Source of the DNA: JBKPCD01 sp046727175
GTDB lineage: Bacteria; Acidobacteriota; Vicinamibacteria; Vicinamibacterales; 2-12-FULL-66-21
Assembly (NCBI GenBank): GCA_046727175.1
Contig: JBKPCD010000277.1
Coordinates: forward strand, 1-21,692
Reading direction: 5' to 3'
Length of the DNA stretch: 21,692 bases
Positions 15,115 through 21,692 of the stretch are shown here, piece after piece. Each line of letters starts with the position of its first letter. The first letter of the stretch is position 1. A model generated the notes under the pieces. The model was not told the DNA's origin and ran no database searches. It worked only from the letters and a program-made list of their open reading frames with translations. The position numbers and the translations under genes were made by a program.

Positions 15115-16704
15115 GTGTCCAATCGCGACGTCGATGAAGCCTGGCGTTACCACAACGGCACAAAGCACTCGCCGGAGAGCGTGCGCGCCGACCGGCATAC
15201 GCTCGACTGGGCCAACCGGCCGCGCTCGCTGAAGATCTACCGCGATCTCGAAGCAGTCCCGCTGCCGCGCGATCTGCCGGGCTCGGAGGCGCCGGCGCTT
15301 GGCATAATCTCTGGCGCATCCGAGGCTCCCGGCAGCGACGCGCTGCCCGATCTCCAGAGCCTCGCCTACATATTGTTTCTCTCCGCGGGCATCACCAAGC
15401 GTATGCAAATCCCGGGCGGCGAGATCGCGTTCAGGGCGGCTTCGTGCACCGGAGCGCTGTACGAGATCGAGCTGTACGTCGTGTGTACGGACCTCCCAGG
15501 ACTGCACACCGGCGTCTACCATTTCGACCCGGCAGACTTCGCGCTGCGCGTCTTGCGCAGGGGTGATTACCGCGCCGTGCTGGTGCGTACGACTGCGGAC
15601 GAAAACTCGATCCGTCACGCGCCCGTGACGATCGTGTGCGCGGGGACCTACTGGCGAAACGCCTGGAAGTACCAGGCACGCACGTATCGGCACTTCGGCT
15701 GGGACAACGGGACGATCCTGGCCAACATGCTTGCCGCGGCAACCGCGCGCCGCCTTCCCGCGCGCGTCGTCTGCGGTTTCGTCGACGACGCGGTCAACAA
15801 GCTGCTCTCGGTGGACAGCGCACGAGAAGTGGCGTTCTCGATGGTTGCACTGGGCCGAATCGCCGACTCGGCACCGGATTCGCCGCCCGTCGAATCGCTC
15901 GTGCTCGAGACAGTTCCGGTCTCCGGTTCCGAGGTCGACTACCCGGCGATGCGTCGCATGCAGGAGGCTTCGTCCCTGAACACCGAGCGCGAAGTCGCGG
16001 AATGGCACAAGACTGCGAGCGCGATCTCAGACGCCGCCGCGCACGCCGGGCAGTCCGGAGCAGACGCCGCCGGCAGACTCTTCGCACTGCGTCCGGCGAC
16101 CAGCGCTGCGCTGCCTCGTGACTCGCTCGAGGAGGTGATTGTTCGGCGCGGTTCGACACGCCGGTTCCGCCGCGGCGCGTCCTGGAGCTTGGAGCAGCTT
16201 TCTACAGCGCTCGTCTGTGCGATGCGCGGGATACCAGCGGACTTCCTGGGGACGGGCTTGGGTGCCGCCCGAGGCTCGACGGCGCGGCTGTTGAACGATT
16301 TCTACCTGATCGTCCACGCCGTCGACGAGTTGGCACCTGGCGTTTACGTCCTCGATCGTGAACGGTGGGCACTCGAGCTGTTGAGGGCAGGAACTTTTCG
16401 CGACGAGGCGGGATTCCTGGGCCTCGAGCAGGACCTCCCGGCCGATGCGAGCGCGGTCGGATTCTTTCTCACGGATCTGCGCGACGTCCTCGATCGACTC
16501 GGGAACCGGGGTTATCGTGCGGCGCAGATCGAGGCCGGAATTCTCGGCGGCCGTCTGTATCTCGCGGCTTACGCGCAGCGTTTAGGAGCGAGTGGGCTGA
16601 CCTTCTATGACGACGAGGTGGTGAGCTTCTTCTCGCCGCACGCGGTCGGGAAGAGCACCATGTTCTGTATGGTGCTTGGCAAGAGCGTGAAAGCGAGAAC
16701 GTGA
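15115..16704 (+). CDS. Tandem SagB/ThcOx-type nitroreductase-fold dehydrogenase
   Basis: The 529-residue protein carries two nitroreductase-like FMN domains of the SagB/ThcOx type. SagB-type proteins oxidise azolines in RiPP pathways, but many encoded outside such clusters have unknown substrates. Domain 1 (about 1-270) opens with AWRYHNGTKHS and LDWANRPRSLKIY, continues with GEIAFRAASCTGALYEIELY and GVYHFDPADF, and ends in RVVCGFVDDAVNKLL. Domain 2 (about 305-525) repeats the plan: VIVRRGSTRRFRRG, GVYVLDRERWALELL, RAAQIEAGILGGRLYLAA and GLTFYDDEVVSFFSP. I chose GTG 15115 (MSNRDVDEAWRYH) because AGG lies four bases upstream and it fits the family opening; TTG 15100 is possible. No precursor peptide, cyclodehydratase or peptidase is nearby. 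It is likely co-transcribed with the PPOX gene. Confidence 0.82.
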   Translation: MSNRDVDEAWRYHNGTKHSPESVRADRHTLDWANRPRSLKIYRDLEAVPLPRDLPGSEAPALGIISGASEAPGSDALPDLQSLAYILFLSAGITKRMQIPGGEIAFRAASCTGALYEIELYVVCTDLPGLHTGVYHFDPADFALRVLRRGDYRAVLVRTTADENSIRHAPVTIVCAGTYWRNAWKYQARTYRHFGWDNGTILANMLAAATARRLPARVVCGFVDDAVNKLLSVDSAREVAFSMVALGRIADSAPDSPPVESLVLETVPVSGSEVDYPAMRRMQEASSLNTEREVAEWHKTASAISDAAAHAGQSGADAAGRLFALRPATSAALPRDSLEEVIVRRGSTRRFRRGASWSLEQLSTALVCAMRGIPADFLGTGLGAARGSTARLLNDFYLIVHAVDELAPGVYVLDRERWALELLRAGTFRDEAGFLGLEQDLPADASAVGFFLTDLRDVLDRLGNRGYRAAQIEAGILGGRLYLAAYAQRLGASGLTFYDDEVVSFFSPHAVGKSTMFCMVLGKSVKART

Positions 16705-16743
16705 AAGTTTCGGAGACCGCGACTCGTCGGAAGGAACTCTCGG

Positions 16744-16776
16744 CCGGCCTTCGCGCGAATCTTGAGCGAAGGCTGG
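16744..16776. terminator. Bidirectional hairpin between convergent genes
   Basis: Arms 16744-16754 (CCGGCCTTCGC) and 16766-16776 match at 10 of 11 positions around an 11-base loop. It lies 39 bases after the SagB stop and 134 bases beyond the end of the kinase remnant, which comes from the other direction. No T-run. Confidence 0.55.
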
Positions 16777-16801
16777 CGGTGAGGAGAGATTCGAACCCCA
16801 C
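16774..16801 (-). other. tRNA-3'-end-like fragment
   Basis: The minus strand reads GTGGGGTTCGAATCTCTC and then CTCACCGCCA, strongly resembling the T arm, 3' acceptor strand and encoded CCA of a tRNA-Ser. No matching 5' acceptor strand, D arm or anticodon arm is found within 120 bases, the T stem is weak, and the spacing to CCA is one base short. It could be a relic tRNA tail left by an integrative element, or chance. Confidence 0.35.
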
Positions 16802-16909
16802 GAACGCGTTTTTCTAAGATGATGATGGCGCGCGAGTTCGAAACCGGTCCGTTCATGGCTGCAGGAGGTCCCGTCTGAAACGCTCTGATTTCGCGAGCAA
16901 GAGTCGATG

Positions 16910-17095
16910 TCATTCCGGCCGCTCGAACACGACGAGATCGCTCAGAGCCTCCTGTCTACCGAAAATGAGCGAGGAACCGTCACGCGACCAGGTAATACCG
17001 CGTGGACGCACCTCCCCCGAAAATTCGATCAGCTTGCGAAAGGGTTCGGAGCTCTCCGGTTCAACGATCCAAACCGAAGCGTTGGCACTTCCTGG
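16910..17095 (-). pseudogene. Out-of-frame C-terminal end of the TolB-propeller kinase
   Basis: Downstream of the kinase's premature end, the minus strand in another frame reads ANASVWIVEPESSEPFRKLI and then PRGITWSRDGSSLIFGRQE, stopping at TGA 16910-16912. This is the last blade of a TolB/WD40-like propeller and a natural ending for the kinase. Joining the frames at about 17090-17095 leaves roughly ten fewer residues than a normal blade linker between LAWAP and ANASVW, so a small deletion plus frameshift is the simplest reading. Confidence 0.7.
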
Positions 17096-19742
17096 GCGCC
17101 CAGGCGAGGAACCCATTCGTCAACGCGGGCCCATCGGGCAGTCTCGAGTACAGCACCTGCCCGCGGCTGCTCACGAACTTCAAATATGTCCGACCCGGTC
17201 CGCGCGGCTCGAGATAGGCGATCACGTCGCCGCGAGGTGACCAGGACGGTGAATGACCGCCATTGGGCGTCGGCAGTTTGTGCATCGCTCCGTCATTCAC
17301 GCCAACAATCGATAGTTTCGGCGCATCGCCGCCAGGTACGGCATACGCGATCAGCTGACCATCCGGCGACCATGTCAGCGCGTCGAGAACCGGCGTGCTT
17401 GCAAGCCGCCGCGGAGCTGCACCATCGCTCTTCACGACCCAGATGCCATGTTCACCGCCGCGGTCAGAGACGAAGGCCACCTGGCGTGCGTCGGGCGAGA
17501 ACGATGGCCGCTCGTCAATGGCCGCATCCGATGTCAGTGGGCGAAGGTTCGAACCGTCTTCATCGGCGGTCCAAAGATTACGGTTGCCGGAGCGCGACGA
17601 ACTCAACACCATCCGACCACTTGAAAGCGAAATGCACGGCTCCAGGTCGCCGCCAAACCCGTCCGTGAGGTGGCGCAACCGGGGGCTTTCCTCGAAAACG
17701 ACCGGCATAGACACGAGCGCGCGCCGGTACTCGATGAGCGTGCTCACGAGTCTTCGGCCGTCCGACGAGATTCGTGGCTCAGCGTATTCGCCAATTCCCG
17801 TTGTGAGACGTTGCGGTTCCTTGTTGATCGACGGGAGCCACCAGAGATCGAGATCAACCCCATTAGGGTTCGCTGCGTAGAACAAACCTCCGTTGACATT
17901 GGGAAGCGGGAACAAAGCCCGACGCGTCGTGTGGACCACGATCTGCGGTTCACCGCCGCGCGCCGGCACACGAAGGATCTCCGAGGGCTCGCCGTTCCAG
18001 GTTGCGATGGTTTGAAAGAAGTACACGAATCGACCATCGGCGGACCACGCGGGCCAGTGGGTGTGCCAACCGCCGCGCGCGGCGACGAGGTCTCGGGGAT
18101 TGCCACCGTCGGCATCCGCCACCACTATGGCATCGCCGCGGGTTTCGCCGGGACGTACATAGGCGATTCTCGTTCCGTCAGGTGACCATCGCAGTGCGCC
18201 AGCGGTTTCAACGAACTTGCGAGGAGTTCCTCCGAGCGGTGCAGGAATAAGCCAGGTGTCAAACGTCGGCGCGCGACTGCCTTTCTCCCTCGCCTGGACT
18301 GCAATGCTGCTTCCCTCGGGCGAGATTTCGAGGCCACCAATAGCCGAGCGAACCTGGATTTCAAGGCCTATCGATGCCGTGAGGTTCGCTGGCTCTCCTC
18401 CCGCAATGAATTTGACCCATACGTCCGTGGGTCCGCGCGCGTCTGACAGATAGGCTACCCACTTACCGTCTGGAGAGATCGCCGGGCCGAATTCGTGAGC
18501 GGGCGTCGTGGTGAGGCGGAGGGCCCGTGAGAACGACGGCTGAACCTCCCGGCGTGGCAGTAGACGAGTCAGCCAGACACCTGCGCCACCAATGGCTACG
18601 CCAATCGCAAGCACGACGGCCCACCCGGGTGTCCACCATGTGGTGCGCCCTCGGCTCTCTGTTGCGGGGATCGAACCGACGTCATCGAGGTCCGGCAGCG
18701 CGTCGCCGATGTCGCGCAGGCGCCGTTTCGGATCTTTGTCGAGACACCGCCTCAGCAGCCGACGGACTCCTGGCGGCGTCGTTGCCGGCAGCTTCGAGAG
18801 GTCCGCGTCCCGTCCGAGAATTGCCGCGATCGTATCGGAGATCGTCTCGCCCGCGAACGCTTCGCGCCCCGTCACCATCTCGTACAGCACGCAGCCGAAC
18901 GCCCAGATATCGGTCCGTTTGTCGACCGCACGCCCGCGGGATTGCTCCGGGCTCATGTAGCTTGTCGTGCCGAGGATGGCGCCTTCCCGCGTTCCATCGA
19001 TGGATGTCGTTGATATCGGCGAGACATCAGAGTCGTCTGCCGCAGCCGTCGCGGCCTTCGCGAGGCCGAAATCAAGCACCTTCACTGTGCCGTCAGGCTT
19101 CACCTTGATGTTCTGAGGTTTGAGATCGCGATGCACGATCCCCCTCTCATGGGCGGCCTCGAGCGCTTCGGCGATCTGACGCGCAATGCGCACGGCCTGT
19201 GTGATCGGCAAAGGCCCGCGCTGCAATCGATCGGCGAGGGTCGGCCCGTCGACCAATTCGAGAACCAACGCATGAATGCCTGCGGTTTCTTCGAAGCCGT
19301 AAATCGCAGCGATGTGCGGGTGATTCAGCGAGGCGAGCAGCCGCGCCTCGCGTTCGAAGCGCGCCAACCGTTCGCGATCTGCCGAAAAGAGCCGCGGCAG
19401 CACTTTGACCGCCACGTCGCGACCGAGTTTCGTGTCGCGCGCGCGGTACACCTCACCCATGCCGCCCACCCCGATGAGGTCGAGGATGTGATAGGCGCCC
19501 AGACGCTGTCCCGTCAGCGGCGGCTCGGCGGGATCGTCAACGAGTCCCGCGGACATGGCCAGAGCTGGCTTTCCCAGGAAATTCTCCGCCGACGCAGGTT
19601 CCGCGAGCAGCGATTCGACTTCCTGTTGCAGCGCTTCGTCGTCCCGACACACTTCACGCAGGAACGACACGCGCTCGCGGGAATCGCGCGCAAGCGCGTC
19701 ATGATAAATCCGCGAAACCTGCTGCCATCGCTCGGGCGTCAT
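17061..19742 (-). CDS. Membrane Ser/Thr protein kinase with TolB-like propeller (frameshifted C-terminus)
   Basis: This is a one-helix membrane signalling kinase with an extracytoplasmic sensor. From ATG 19742, residues 1-60 form the N-terminal segment typical of these acidobacterial kinases (MTPERWQQVSRIYHDAL, EVESLLA). The kinase domain (about 83-345) has the P-loop GVGGMGEVY (91-99), K113, HRDLKPQN with D206, DFG with D224, and the SPEQ/DIWAFG segment. A membrane helix follows at about 373-390 (GWAVVLAIGVAIGGAGVW). A propeller of SPDG-type repeats then runs to the end (SPDGKWVAYLSD, SPDGTRIAYVRPG, SPDARQVAFVSD, SPDGQLIAYAVPG). The start overlaps the sigma-factor stop in an ATGA junction. 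The frame breaks after LAWAPRKC, and the true last blade continues in another frame to 16910. The kinase domain is intact, so partial function is possible. Confidence 0.9.
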   Translation of the reverse strand: MTPERWQQVSRIYHDALARDSRERVSFLREVCRDDEALQQEVESLLAEPASAENFLGKPALAMSAGLVDDPAEPPLTGQRLGAYHILDLIGVGGMGEVYRARDTKLGRDVAVKVLPRLFSADRERLARFEREARLLASLNHPHIAAIYGFEETAGIHALVLELVDGPTLADRLQRGPLPITQAVRIARQIAEALEAAHERGIVHRDLKPQNIKVKPDGTVKVLDFGLAKAATAAADDSDVSPISTTSIDGTREGAILGTTSYMSPEQSRGRAVDKRTDIWAFGCVLYEMVTGREAFAGETISDTIAAILGRDADLSKLPATTPPGVRRLLRRCLDKDPKRRLRDIGDALPDLDDVGSIPATESRGRTTWWTPGWAVVLAIGVAIGGAGVWLTRLLPRREVQPSFSRALRLTTTPAHEFGPAISPDGKWVAYLSDARGPTDVWVKFIAGGEPANLTASIGLEIQVRSAIGGLEISPEGSSIAVQAREKGSRAPTFDTWLIPAPLGGTPRKFVETAGALRWSPDGTRIAYVRPGETRGDAIVVADADGGNPRDLVAARGGWHTHWPAWSADGRFVYFFQTIATWNGEPSEILRVPARGGEPQIVVHTTRRALFPLPNVNGGLFYAANPNGVDLDLWWLPSINKEPQRLTTGIGEYAEPRISSDGRRLVSTLIEYRRALVSMPVVFEESPRLRHLTDGFGGDLEPCISLSSGRMVLSSSRSGNRNLWTADEDGSNLRPLTSDAAIDERPSFSPDARQVAFVSDRGGEHGIWVVKSDGAAPRRLASTPVLDALTWSPDGQLIAYAVPGGDAPKLSIVGVNDGAMHKLPTPNGGHSPSWSPRGDVIAYLEPRGPGRTYLKFVSSRGQVLYSRLPDGPALTNGFLAWAPRKCQRFGLDR

Positions 19743-20278
19743 CTCCGCAGCTCCCGCCGCAGCCACGCTCGGGCGAGCTTCCAGTCGCGCATGACCGTCT
19801 CGGGCGAAATCCGCAGCACTGCCGCCGTCTCTTCGACGCTGAGGCCACCGAAAAAACGCAACTCGACGACGCGGCTTCTTCGCTCGTCAAGCTCCGCGAG
19901 CGCACACAGCGCCGAGTCGAGTGCCACCAGATCTTCTGTTTTGTCCGGCACGGACAGCGCGTCGGTGAGCGAGACCCGGAGCGCACCGCCGCCTCGTTTC
20001 TGATACTGCCGGGCTCGCGCGAGGTCCACAAGAATCCGGCGCATCAGTCGGGCGGCCATGGCGAGAAAGTGCGCCCGATTCTGCCAGTTCACGTGCTGCG
20101 TCCCCACCAGCCGCAGGTAGGCCTCGTGGACGAGGGCGGTGGCCTGGAAGCTGTCGCGCCCACGTTCGCCGCGCATACACCCGCGGGCGATCCGCTGGAG
20201 CTCCTTATGGACGAGGGGAGTCAGTTGGGCGAGCGCGGTCTCGTCGCCCGCTCGCCACGCCAGTAGGAGCCGGGTCAC
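19739..20278 (-). CDS. ECF-type RNA polymerase sigma factor (acidobacterial family)
   Basis: Directs RNA polymerase to a set of promoters. The 179-residue product has sigma region 2 in about the first 85 residues (LLLAWRAGDETALAQLTPLV, FQATALVHEAYLRLV, FLAMAARLMRRILVDLARAR) and region 4 at the C-terminus. The helix-turn-helix there is SVEETAAVLRISPETVMRDW (about 146-165). The layout fits the ECF/TIGR02999-like family abundant in Acidobacteriota and Planctomycetota. The start is GTG 20278 with a weak AGG upstream; an in-frame stop lies about ten codons before it. Its TGA overlaps the kinase ATG as ATGA, so the two are translationally coupled and the kinase probably controls this sigma factor. 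No anti-sigma gene is adjacent, which agrees with kinase-linked ECF groups. Confidence 0.92.
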   Translation of the reverse strand: MTRLLLAWRAGDETALAQLTPLVHKELQRIARGCMRGERGRDSFQATALVHEAYLRLVGTQHVNWQNRAHFLAMAARLMRRILVDLARARQYQKRGGGALRVSLTDALSVPDKTEDLVALDSALCALAELDERRSRVVELRFFGGLSVEETAAVLRISPETVMRDWKLARAWLRRELRR

Positions 20279-20374
20279 GCTGCCTGAGGAGGCCCGAATG
20301 TCGCCATTCTAGCGAATTGTGGGCTCTACGCCAGTTCCTGGTCGGGATTCGCGCCTCCAGAAACAGGAGGCTCT
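20279..20374. promoter_or_regulatory. Divergent promoter region, sigma factor versus haloperoxidase-like gene
   Basis: Only 96 bases separate two divergent starts, so both promoters must lie here or overlap the coding ends. I see no consensus boxes. AGGAGG at 20364-20369 is the ribosome site of the plus-strand gene. Confidence 0.4.
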
Positions 20375-21597
20375 ATGAGCCAGATTCGACGCGCCTGGAT
20401 TTGCCTGCTCCTCGGTGGGTGCTACCTGTTCCTGATCGCGCTGGTGCTCGTGCCGCAGATCACGGGCCAAGCCAAACCGGGAGAATTTGCCGGCAATGTC
20501 GTGACCGAGTGGAATGCGATCGCCCAAGATGCGATCGTCACTATCGGCGCGCAGCCGATTCAACGGTCACAGCTCTGGATGACGCTCGTTCATGTTGCGA
20601 TCTACGATGCCGTCACTTCCATCAATGGCGAGTACGAACAATTCAAAGTGACGCCGGCCCACCTGCGACCGGCATCGCGCGACGCTGCTGCGATCGCAGC
20701 GGCTCACGGAATTCTCGTCAGGCTCCTCCCGAGTCAGCAGGCGACCCTCGACGCGGCGCGCGAGCGTTCACTCGCTCCGATCCGCGATGGAGCCAAAAAG
20801 GACAATGGAATCGCGATCGGGGAGGAAGTTTCGTCGCGGCTTCTCGAGATCCACGACGGTGTAATCCCGACCGTCACCTACACACCTGGCGCCGGGCCGG
20901 GCGTCTGGCAACCAACTCCACCCGCGTTCGCGAATGCGCTGCTGCCCGGGTTTGCGCAGATCACTCCCTTCGCGCTCGCGAGCGCATCGCAGTTTCGCCC
21001 CGGTCCGCCGCCGTCCCTGTCGAGCAGTGTGTGGACGAAAGACTACAACGAGGTGATGGCGTTCGGCGTGGCGACCGGATCTCTTCGGACGCCGGACAGA
21101 CGGAGATTGGGCGCTTCTACACCGAGCACGCCGTTACCCAGTACAGCCGTGCGTTCCGACGGTATGCGATCGAGAACGGTTTCGACGTTCGGCAGACCGC
21201 TCGGTTCCTTGCGATGGCGAATACCGCAATCCTCGATTCCCAGATCGCGTGCTGGGACGCGAAGTTCCATTACAACTTCTGGCGACCGGTGACAGCGATC
21301 CGCGCCGGAGAGACCGATGGGAATCCAGCCACGAACCCGGATCCGGCCTGGATTGGGCTTGCCGTCACGCCTGCGCATCCCGAGTACCCGGCGGCCCACG
21401 GCTGCTGGACGAGCGCGACCGCCACGATTCTCGAAGACTTCAATGGCACGAAGGCCGTTCACTTCGTCCTCGACAGCACGGTGACCGGGACGACGCACGT
21501 GTTCGAGAACACGGACGATCTGCGGACTGAAATCATCAACGCGCGTGTGTACGGGGATGTCCCTCCGGCTGTTGAAATTCAGCGGCGGCTCGGTTGA
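20375..21597 (+). pseudogene. Vanadium-haloperoxidase-like (PAP2-fold) protein, frameshifted and C-terminally lost
   Basis: An intact gene would make an exported vanadium-dependent haloperoxidase or PAP2-fold phosphatase. The ATG at 20375 follows AGGAGG by five bases. The N-terminus has a signal-anchor (CLLLGGCYLFLIALVLVPQI). The helical body is family-typical (VTEWNAIAQDAIV, LVHVAIYDAVTSI, VWTKDYNEVMAFG). At about 21093-21097 one base is missing. The frame then runs into nonsense ending at 21292, while QTEIGRFYTEHAVTQYSRAF continues in the next frame. That frame carries active-site motif 1, KFHYNFWRP, and motif 2, PEYPAAHG. It breaks again after INARVYG at about 21556, where the third motif (the ...GxHF/Y histidine helix) should follow; instead it ends in 13 unrelated residues at 21597. 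The catalytic histidine is absent, so the gene is almost certainly dead. Confidence 0.85.
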
Positions 21598-21600
21598 CGA

Positions 21601-21692
21601 CTACGCGACTTGCCGCTCCTCCTGAGCAATGACGAAACCGAGTTGCCGATCGCGTGCACGAAGTGCCGCGACCAAGGTCGGCATGTCAGCAT
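21601..21692 (-). pseudogene. Possible serine-recombinase fragment at the right edge
   Basis: The minus strand entering from beyond the window reads ADMPTLVAALRARDRQLG and on to a TAG at 21601-21603, about 29 codons. The segment resembles the coiled-coil linker of large serine site-specific recombinases (D-x-P-x-LVAALRAR-type). If so, a normal protein would continue well past this point, so the gene would be truncated at its C-terminus too. It lies just after the point where the haloperoxidase-like gene loses homology, consistent with a mobile-element junction at about 21556-21600. Short and partial; identity uncertain. Confidence 0.4.

Noticed and set aside
15115..16704. A RiPP biosynthetic cluster around the SagB-type gene
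   Set aside because: No precursor peptide, YcaO, cyclodehydratase, peptidase or exporter is found on either side; only a PPOX protein adjoins it.
19131..20003. A 290-residue plus-strand frame over the kinase/sigma junction
   Set aside because: Antisense of two well-recognised genes; no domain of its own.

Overview
The window is high-GC DNA from a heterotrophic, Gram-negative soil- or sediment-type bacterium. The best guess is Acidobacteriota, possibly the Vicinamibacteria. The guess rests on gene content: a very large carboxypeptidase-regulatory/TonB-dependent receptor, a Ser/Thr kinase with a TolB-like propeller translationally coupled to an ECF-type sigma factor, a tandem SagB-type oxidoreductase and a vanadium-haloperoxidase-type protein. 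The assignment is inference; no rRNA is present.

Layout. Bases 1-1500 are a gene graveyard. A NRAMP-type metal transporter broken by at least six frameshifts abuts, at about 1106/1107, the N-terminal half of an integrase-type transposase on the opposite strand. A lone putative secreted protein (1656-2411, +) and tRNA-Gln(CUG) (2483-2553, -) follow. From 2605 to 7625 everything runs on the minus strand and looks like housekeeping or stress functions: a single-domain receiver protein, an AlkA-type DNA glycosylase, a small KGG-repeat stress protein, glutamyl-tRNA synthetase and a cardiolipin-synthase-like phospholipase D. From 7829 to 16704 everything runs on the plus strand: an MFS organic-anion transporter overlapping a LarA-superfamily protein, a 1290-residue TonB-dependent receptor, a short PPOX-type flavoprotein and a two-domain SagB-type dehydrogenase. 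The sigma factor/kinase pair (minus) is convergent with that block. A vanadium-haloperoxidase-like gene (plus) lies at the right edge, broken by a frameshift and missing its C-terminus. A possible serine-recombinase fragment (minus) begins just past the break.

How the genes may work together. The most coherent metabolic unit is MFS transporter plus LarA-like protein: uptake of a small hydroxy acid and its racemisation or epimerisation by a nickel-pincer enzyme. The four residues that line up with the cofactor-contacting His/His/Lys/His of LarA are present at nearly the same spacing. The TonB receptor just downstream could supply outer-membrane uptake, but a 259-base gap makes co-transcription uncertain. 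PPOX plus SagB is a second likely operon, of two flavin-type proteins with no RiPP precursor or cyclodehydratase in view. The sigma factor/kinase pair is a signalling unit sharing an ATGA junction; its kinase has lost the reading frame near the C-terminus.

I found no CRISPR array, prophage, toxin-antitoxin pair or recognised defence system. The points most worth a second look are the LarA-like module, the tandem SagB with its shortened PPOX partner, the three cysteine pairs of the TonB receptor, and the decayed genes at both ends next to mobile-element remnants.
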